Shown here in pieces: positions 57,362-64,000 of a DNA stretch of 64,000 nucleotides (positions are counted from its first letter, which is position 1; every line of letters begins with the position of its first letter). Source of the stretch: Nansenia antarctica (lineage: Eukaryota > Chordata > Actinopteri > Argentiniformes > Microstomatidae); contig OZ022340.1 of NCBI GenBank assembly GCA_963989245.1, positions 46,679,627-46,743,626 of the forward strand, read 5' to 3'. The translations under genes and the position numbers were made by a program. The notes beneath the pieces were generated by a model. The model was not told the DNA's origin. It did no database searches and saw nothing but the letters and a program-made list of their open reading frames with translations.

Positions 57362-57965
57362 TGTGAGAGAAAATAATTATATGTAATAAGCTACATTTAA
57401 GAATCAAACATCATCTTGGGTTGAATGTCTGCAGCAGACTGTAGAAGATGATTTCCTGTTGTCACACACAACAGAACCAGTTTCTCTACTTGAAGCTTGA
57501 CATGGGCTAAGACAATAGACACATTTACATGATTACAAAGACCTGATTGCCCTACCATCGAGAGCAGTTTATGACCTTTGTGTTGCCCCAGACCCAGTAC
57601 TCTAAGACCAGACTGAACCAGTTGTGGCCATTGTGTTCCGCTTTCACCCTTTGTCTATCTGAGAGAAAGTGGGGGCCGCTTCCCCCCTAGCCTTCATCAT
57701 AATCACCTTCATCAAATGTACAGGTCCACACCCATTGCTCATGATTGGTTTAAACCTCACCTGAGGGCGGACCCCTTACCTGAAGGTACCTGTTTGTATA
57801 AATACTCAGATGAAATGAATGATGATACTTTTTGAGGAACTTTCACTGTCAAGACCTATCTGACGTGCTTGTAAATTTCCTCCTTCTGCAGAAGAATATT
57901 AAATATCTTTTCTTATACATCTTGAAACGAAACAGGCTGCCATTATTGAATAATTTACTCTAACA
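57362..57965 (+). repeat. 5' LTR of the young element
   Basis: TATA-like 'tgtataaatactcag' at about 57795 and poly(A)-type ATTAAA near 57897, in LTR order. Confidence 0.9.
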
Positions 57966-57984
57966 AGTTGGCGACGAGGAAACA
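57966..57984 (+). promoter_or_regulatory. Primer-binding site candidate
   Basis: 'agttggcgacgaggaaac' immediately after the LTR; similar to primer sites of other vertebrate LTR elements. The tRNA is not determined. Confidence 0.5.
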
Positions 57985-58549
57985 AGGGGAGCGGCTGCGG
58001 AGGTATCCTGTTCTGTCCGTTCTCAGCCATTTCAGCTGACGAGCTGTTTTTGAGACGGAGCTCTCCCGTTTCACCTAGCAAGTGACGCGGTCAGGAGATC
58101 CCCTCTATTTTTTTGGATTGGCTGAGAGCGGTCTACGCTGTCTACGTACTACACGAACAAGGGTAAGCCTGTCGATTTTCATTTGTATACGGAACGGTAT
58201 TTAATCGGAGAAAGATACCCATTTGGAGAGGTCTTTGTTTCCGGGTGCACTTTGTGATGCAAGGCTTGTGGCGTTTTTAGACGATTTACATGTTATCGTG
58301 GCTATAATTGCACCTGGCAAAATCATAGGACTGCTCTTTTTGTGTATATGATATATATATATACGTGTATCTTTCGACGTTGCTGTTATCTGGTTACAGT
58401 AAAAGTATTAACCAGAGGGAGTGGCTGCTTACCTGATTGCAGACAGGGACTAATCAGGGGGAGTTGCTGTTCACCTGGTTACAGAGAGGGCCTAACCAGG
58501 GAGTCTAACCGATCGTGAACAGTGGTTAACTAGTGCCATTTGATTGTGC

Positions 58550-58700
58550 AGTAAATTGGTTAACTAAGGTCCAACATCAACATATTAATATCTTGGTCAA
58601 CAAAGGTCCAAGTTGGTTAACTAGAGGTCCAACATATTGATATCTTGGTTAACTAAAGTCCAACATATTGGTTAACACAGGTCTAAAAATAATCCTAGGT
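58550..58700. repeat. Degenerate tandem repeat in the LTR element leader
   Basis: 'ggttaactaaggtccaacat' variants recur four times; a related 'ggttacag...aaccagggag' series lies at 58390-58510. Confidence 0.75.
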
Positions 58701-59102
58701 TGATCTAGGATTGGGTTTTTATTACACAGAGGTTAGTTCTGTGTAAAAGTGGGGAGGTGGTACTTATCCATAAAATTCATTGAGCCAACCAGGTGTTCTG
58801 AATTTTCCATGTATGAATATAGAGTTTCATTGAGCTAATCAAAGTTCTGAACTCCAGTTTTAATTAGTTAATCAGTGTTAATACTTCAGTTTTTCTGTTG
58901 ACTCAGTGCATATGTAAAAGATTTCAGCCACCCCTCCCCTGAAGCCCAGAGTCTAATATCCACAGACCAAGTTTGTTTGTGGATTGTATTGTAATTGTTT
59001 TGTAATTTTCTTATTTGAGATAAGACATTACAGCTGTTTTCTATCTTATGGGTATAAAATCAAGTCGTTCAGAGAGAGTGACACCACTTCTTGGTCCTGC
59101 TA

Positions 59103-59297
59103 AGATAATGGCAGACAAATGGGGTTTATCTGCTGTTATGAAGGACAAGAGAAACGTTCTAGAGAACAGCATGGCCAGCCACAAACAAATTTCAGACAGT
59201 GGGGTGATAAGGGTTTTGCATGTTATAATTGTGGGGGCAACCATTCCTACAAATTCTGCCCGACACCACAACAGCACATTTTAGGAAATAGTCTATA
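59103..59297 (+). CDS. Nucleocapsid-like zinc-knuckle fragment
   Basis: Frame starting after a stop: DNGRQMGFICCYEGQEKR, QPQTNFRQWGDKGFA, then CYNCGGNHSYKFC (C-x2-C-x3-H-x4-C) and a stop at about 59295. No start codon precedes it in frame nearby, so it is a Gag remnant or a spliced/frameshifted product. Function of the intact form: binding of genomic RNA. Confidence 0.5.
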
Positions 59298-60099
59298 ATT
59301 GTTGTTTCTCCATGTACAGTTGTATATCTTTGATGGTTTAAGAATGTTTTTGTTTTCCGACACTTCTAGGAAAATTGTTGAGTTGTTTGGATTCTTTTTG
59401 TTGTGATGAGACCCTAACGGTTTTTAAGTTTCTGTTTTCTATTTTAAAAACAATTTTTTTGCATTAGGCAAGGTTTATATTTTCTAACCCAAGTCATGGG
59501 GAGCTGCTTTCTTGCGCAGAAAGACCCTGAGAGTTATTTATATTCTCAAGAAGGTAGGTTTATGTGTGAAACTCTGGGAGAACTGATCACTCTCCACTTT
59601 GAGTTTTTTGCATAAACCTGTCCAAAATTATATAGATCTGTTTGGTATTCATGCATTGTTCAGACCATGATGTATTGAAAAAAGAACCATGTGGCCTGTC
59701 GTATCAGAGGCTCATAAAAAAACTATATTTTTGATTGCTAACTCCCACTAACTCATTAACAATTAACCCTGGTTTTTCTTGTTTTTGAATGATTTTTCAG
59801 TAAGTATATTTTGACATCATAAAACATGACACATTTGTTTATGATTTTCAAATCACACGAAAATGTTCTACCGTTTCCTATTTTGATATTAAGATGTTGG
59901 TTTGATTAGACATACAATTCTGTTGCAGTTTTAATTTTATTTTGTTAACTGTCTCCTCAGACAGACCAGTGGTGGCCCTGTATTATTGCAGATACACTTG
60001 ATTTTTGCCACGGCAAGAATGTGATATATATTTCAGAGTGGAAGCCGTTTTACCAGAATCCAGAGACGGCGTGCTACGCAATATCCAGCCAGATGATTG

Positions 60100-60300
60100 A
60101 GGGATGAACCAGGGCCACCAGAGAGGGAAACGACGACCAGGGTTACCAGACCCACCAGAGAACACCGAGGAGATGACGATGAGGGTGCCAGGCCCGACAG
60201 AGGAGGAACCAGAGCCACCAGGGTGCCAGGCCCGACAGAGGAGGACGCAGCCACCAGGGTGCCAGGCCCGACAGAGAACCACCAAACGACCATCGACGAC
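60100..60300. repeat. Imperfect tandem repeat near the 3' LTR
   Basis: 'ccaccagggtgccaggcccg' + 'acagagga' recurs three to four times. Confidence 0.8.
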
Positions 60301-60813
60301 AGTGTTCCAGTTTCAACAGCCCGTTTCAAGGAGGAAAGACACATAGTATCATGAGAGATTTTGCTTCGAGGATGAATTACTCTGATTGTTGGATCTGTCA
60401 ACAGATACCTGTGAGTCCAGCCAGGGTCCAAAGTGTGGACACCTGTACTAGTGAAGATGCTGGTGAAATGCCTGCATCATGTTTTCGATAGTGCTAAAGA
60501 CCACTCCCCAGACCATGTCCAACATGGAAGGAGACAGACGACTGCCTGAACCTCAATGACACTGACAGACAACGACCGATTAGGAAGAGATTGAAGATGC
60601 AAGAATCAAGAAGGCGTCGGTCGTTTGGATTTATTTTAATTTTATTTTTTTTGTCTTGTGTATGATGTACTGTGCTTAATTTTAAGCTTGGTTGTTAATT
60701 TTAGGATTTTTGGGTTGTGATGAATTTTTATTATTCTTTCTCCAAAAATGTTTTGACCCTTATTTTATAAATGGTTCTTGTTTTAAGAGTTTACATCTTA
60801 AAAAAGTGTGGAA

Positions 60814-61417
60814 TGTGAGAGAAAATTATTATATGTAATAAGCTACATTTAAGAATCAAACATCATCTTGGGTTGAATGTCTGCAGCAGACTGTAGAAGA
60901 TGATTTCCTGTTGTCACACACAACAGAACCAGTTTCTCTACTTGAAGCTTGACATGGGCTAAGACAATAGACACATTTACATGATTACAAAGACCTGATT
61001 GCCCTACCATCGAGAGCAGTTTATGACCTTTGTGTTGCCCCAGACCCAGTACTCTAAGACCAGACTGAACCAGTTGTGGCCATTGTGTTCCGCTTTCACC
61101 CTTTGTCTATCTGAGAGAAAGTGGGGGCCGCTTCCCCCCTAGCCTTCATCATAATCACCTTCATCAAATGTACAGGTCCACACCCATTGCTCATGATTGG
61201 TTTAAACCTCACCTGAGGGCGGACCCCTTACCTGAAGGTACCTGTTTGTATAAATACTCAGATGAAATGAATGATGATACTTTTTGAGGAACTTTCACTG
61301 TCAAGACCTATCTGACGTGCTTGTAAATTTCCTCCTTCTGCAGAAGAATATTAAATATCTTTTCTTATACATCTTGAAACGAAACAGGCTGCCATTATTG
61401 AATAATTTACTCTAACA
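60814..61417 (+). repeat. 3' LTR of the young element
   Basis: Identical to the 5' LTR except one base (aaaataatt versus aaaattatt near the start). Confidence 0.9.
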
Positions 61418-62134
61418 GTAGTGTCCAGCTTCCGCATCAACTATTGTCAAAAGCACCTGTCATGTCCTACTGTAAAAATACCACAGCCCCTGTTATACCA
61501 GATTACCATTTTGCTACCTACTAGCACAGTTAGCATTGGAAACCTAAACCTATTTCATAACATCTAGCATAGCTATTGCATTGGAATGCAAAACGAATGA
61601 AGCATCATTTCTCATAAGCAGTTTGTGTTCCTCTCAATGCCATCTATTATGCCAATCACAAAGGGATTCAAATCACTTTTGCAACAATGTTCCAATCAAA
61701 TTTCTTCTCGTCTACATTATGAATACAACGTGTTCACACTTGGAAAAGGATTCCACTATTCTGAGCTAATGGAAAACAAGATAAATTGGTTGACACAGAA
61801 TTCATTCCTCTATAAATACATGCCGGTATGTATATCCTCCTTATTTGCATAATAGCAGTGGTGTTTCCTGCTCAAAGACATGAGGACAAACCAGAGGTAA
61901 ACACACTTCTCTCTTGCTCATTATAGTGAAGTGTGGATGTACCTAACTCAGTACAGGATGTATTCCCTTCTTTTCGTCTCTAAGTTGTGACAGGATCTGG
62001 TAAAGTAGGGCAAGGTCATTTTTCAGTTCCAGATTATGAAAGTGCACATTGAAAATAGAAGAAGATATTCTTATGTGAATGCTGGTTCCCCTCTCTTTCT
62101 CCTGTTTTGAGCTGTGGCAGGGCTCTGAGCAACA
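61418..62134. other. No gene recognised
   Basis: Unique AT-rich DNA. 'cctgttttgagctgtggcag' (62101-62120) is an acceptor-like end just before the NUF2-like ORF. Confidence 0.4.
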
Positions 62135-62377
62135 ATGTCAGAATGCAACACGTTCCCAGTGTATAAGGTGGACGCCATACTAGAGTTTTTTCGCAGTGAA
62201 GTCTTGACTGGCCAAGAGGCGAAACATTTCACAAGAAATGACCTCGCCCCAAGCCCAAAGCCAGAATCGATCCAGATAATCTACATGAGAACATTGGAGC
62301 TGCTGTTTCAGTCAGCCAGAGATGAGTCCAGGCAGCAGCCAGCTGCCAGCGCTGGAGATGACGACCCATGGGAGTGA
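62135..62377 (+). CDS. NUF2-like N-terminal fragment with an unrelated tail
   Basis: 80 codons. Residues 1-58 (FPVYKVDAILEFFRSEVLTG, HFTRNDLAPSPKPES, IYMRTLELLFQ) match the start of the calponin-homology domain of NUF2, a subunit of the NDC80 kinetochore complex that binds microtubules. After LELLFQ the normal continuation is replaced by SARDESRQQPAASAGDDDPWE and a stop. ATTAAA (about 62555) may be a poly(A) signal. The frame is clean, and an acceptor-like site lies 14 bp upstream, so this may be a duplicated first coding exon read into a new 3' end. No other NUF2 exon is in the window. Confidence 0.6.
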   Translation: MSECNTFPVYKVDAILEFFRSEVLTGQEAKHFTRNDLAPSPKPESIQIIYMRTLELLFQSARDESRQQPAASAGDDDPWE

Positions 62378-62993
62378 AACTCAAAACGCATCCAGCACCT
62401 CTGGAACCATTCTTTTAGTTGCTGTTTTTCTTGTTTGGTTTAGTTTTACTTTTCTTTTAGTTCATCTTTTGTATTATTTGAAGAGGAAATGATATTCAGA
62501 GTGATCACATAATGCATATTATGTTTAAAGTGGTTCAATTGTTCTGTTACAGCTATTAAAGAGCTTATTTTGAAGTATAATTACGTCTCTTGTTATACGT
62601 TCATAATAGTTGATACCCTGGTGGCAACTAACGGGCATCCAATTTAACAAACAAATTAATCAAGCCTTTGACTCTAATATGTCAACAAGATGAAACAAGA
62701 ATTTTTAACCTGGCTTTATCCAATGTTCAGATTTAAGTTCTTGAATGTTATGCAAATTACCAGAATGCCATTCTATGGTCCCGCTCTCTGAGAACATCCA
62801 GTATCCTGGCTTTCATATATAAATAAAGCTTTACTTACTTACTTACTTACTTTCATGAGCGGACCACCGCCAAGCTGAGCGTTTTCGTTCGAATAATCCA
62901 AGATCCCAATGAAGCAGAGGGTAATTTCAACACGGCAAGATCTCTACAAGGATTTCGCTTTTGTCCACATTGCACATGCTCAGATGGAAAAAG
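62378..62993. other. No gene; (CTTA)n retroposon tail
   Basis: 3'-UTR-like sequence with ATTAAA, then 'ataaataaagctttacttac' and (CTTA)n (62833-62852), a retroposon end, before the L2 start. Confidence 0.5.
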
Positions 62994-64000
62994 ATGGCAG
63001 CGCGATCACACGCGAGGCTGGAGGGGCCGACGTCGGTGCTTTTTAGCGTTTTTAAACACATTTGTATGTACATTTTTATGTCAGTATTTACGGGGAACTG
63101 TTGTGTAAATAGTACCTACAGCAGACTAGACTTACTAAAAGTTGGTGCGCAAAACGAGAAGACAGTAACAGCGGATTTCCTGAAGCAACAGAAGATCCCA
63201 CACGATATCGCTCGGACACCGGGAGAACAATGGTACGCGATCCCGCCTCTCAGACGCAAACGTCGGCGTCGAGACCGTAAACAACGCCGAGGCCGCAGGG
63301 GAGGCCTGCTAGCTAGGCTGAGAAGAAGCCCGGACAAGCCAGCTTTGCCGAGTATATTCCTTTCCAACGTGAGATCACTCGCTAACAAGATGGACGAACT
63401 GAGACTGCAGGTTGCTTCCAACAACACCATGGGGGATAGCTGTGTGATTATTCTCACAGAGACCTGGCTCAACGCTACCATCATCGACTCTGCGGTCGGC
63501 TTAGAGGGCCGCTCGCTTCACCGAACTGACCGGACATTGCTTAGTGAGAAGATGCGCGGAGGCGGCCTCATTATATCTACGAAGGACAGCTGGTGCTTAA
63601 ACATGAAAACTGTAAGTAGCCACTGCTCCCCAGACCTGGAATACTTGACTGTTAAATGCCGACCCACATACCTCCCGAGGGAATTCAACGCGGTGTACAT
63701 AACAGCTGTTTACATCGCACCAAGCGCAGATGCTAGCTTAGCATTGGCGCGGCTACATGACGTCATCAGTAGTGGACAGAGCGCGGACCCTCAGGCAGTG
63801 CATAATGTCGCGGGGGACTTTAATCATGCTGACCTGAAGGTAGTACTACCCAAGTTCTATCAGCATGTTAAATGTGCAACAAGAGGAGAAAAAACACTGG
63901 ACAAGGTATACACCAACATCAAGCTTGCCTACAAGGCTAGACCGCTAGCTCATCTAGGCATGTCTGACCACGTGTCCATCCTACACTCCCATGAGGAAAA
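62994..64000 (+). mobile_element. L2/Maui-like LINE, 5' part, running off the window
   Basis: Open from ATGGCAGCGCGATC for about 329 codons: FLKQQKIPHDIARTPG, RRKRRRRDRKQRRGRRGG, then AP endonuclease motifs SNVRSLANKMDEL, ILTETWL, GGGLIISTKDSWC, YITAVYIAPSADASL, GDFNHADLKVVLP, MSDHVSIL. All endonuclease landmarks are present, unlike the 4084 copy. Against that copy a 14-bp gap near 63981 shifts the frame at the very end. Same 5' end as at 4084, which supports both being full 5' ends. Confidence 0.9.

Larger units (their letters stand above)
57362..61417 (+). mobile_element. Young LTR retroelement, non-autonomous (4.06 kb)
   Basis: Two 604-bp LTRs (57362-57965 and 60814-61417) with TGTGAG...CTAACA ends differ at one position as far as I can read, and a 4-bp gtag duplication flanks them. 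A primer-binding-type sequence 'ttggcgacgaggaaac' follows the left LTR. The 2.85-kb interior has no protease, reverse transcriptase or integrase that I can recognise, only a zinc-knuckle piece and tandem repeats, so mobilisation would need another element's enzymes. I cannot assign it to a retrovirus-like or Ty3 lineage. Confidence 0.85.

Overview
The window is vertebrate, almost certainly teleost, DNA. It has spliced genes with GT-AG introns, no bacterial operon layout, and dense fish-type repeats: L2/Maui-like, L1/Tx1-like and R2/NeSL-like LINEs, hAT, Tc1 and PIF/Harbinger DNA transposons, Ty3 LTR elements, tRNA-derived SINEs and many minisatellites. I cannot name the species.

The one host gene that can be followed through is a thyroid peroxidase gene (tpo, + strand). 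Twelve coding exons run from 1054 to 43874 with matching splice phases. They encode a secretory N-terminus, a full animal haem-peroxidase domain and a sushi/CCP module. A likely short last exon follows at 44481, with a stop and a poly(A) signal, which would give about 794 residues without the EGF module and membrane anchor of mammalian TPO. Intron 4 (2464-28320) is about 25.9 kb.

Intron 4 is a nest of insertions. A foldback element of about 340 bp (outer ends near 2526 and 27374) was hit by a hAT element (2682-4028) and by an L2 LINE (4084 to 27235). The L2 was itself hit by an L1-type LINE (5243-8414, 11-bp target duplication) and a Harbinger element (from 8816) whose transposase gene is split by another LINE tail. 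Next to the Harbinger lies a huge minisatellite (11801-25345, unit 32/30 bp) in four blocks. The blocks are separated by a SMARCAD1-like gene fragment, a rearranged Ty3 element and a solo LTR. The minisatellite has no stops in any minus-strand frame, so it produces ORFs of up to 1,808 codons that I regard as non-coding.

From 28 to 44 kb the remaining tpo exons are interleaved with SINEs, antisense LINEs and four more minisatellites. From 45.5 to 49.3 kb, on the minus strand, lies a decayed multi-exon gene of the fish SAMD3-like family, with a nonsense codon and a Tc1 copy inside it. From 49.5 to 56 kb are a Ty3 gag-protease fragment, two intact fibrillar-collagen exons with no neighbouring collagen exons, an R2/NeSL-like LINE 5' part, and a Tc1 remnant split by a hAT element with a perfect 8-bp target duplication. 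From 57.36 to 61.42 kb is a very young LTR element whose two 604-bp LTRs differ by one base, with no visible polymerase gene. At 62.1 kb is a NUF2-like N-terminal exon with an unrelated tail, and the window ends inside the 5' part of a second L2 LINE.

Main points of interest: the giant antisense-open minisatellite and its nesting history, the orphan pieces of unrelated host genes (SMARCAD1-like, collagen, NUF2-like, an unidentified first exon) scattered in the repeats, and the apparent loss of the membrane anchor from this tpo.
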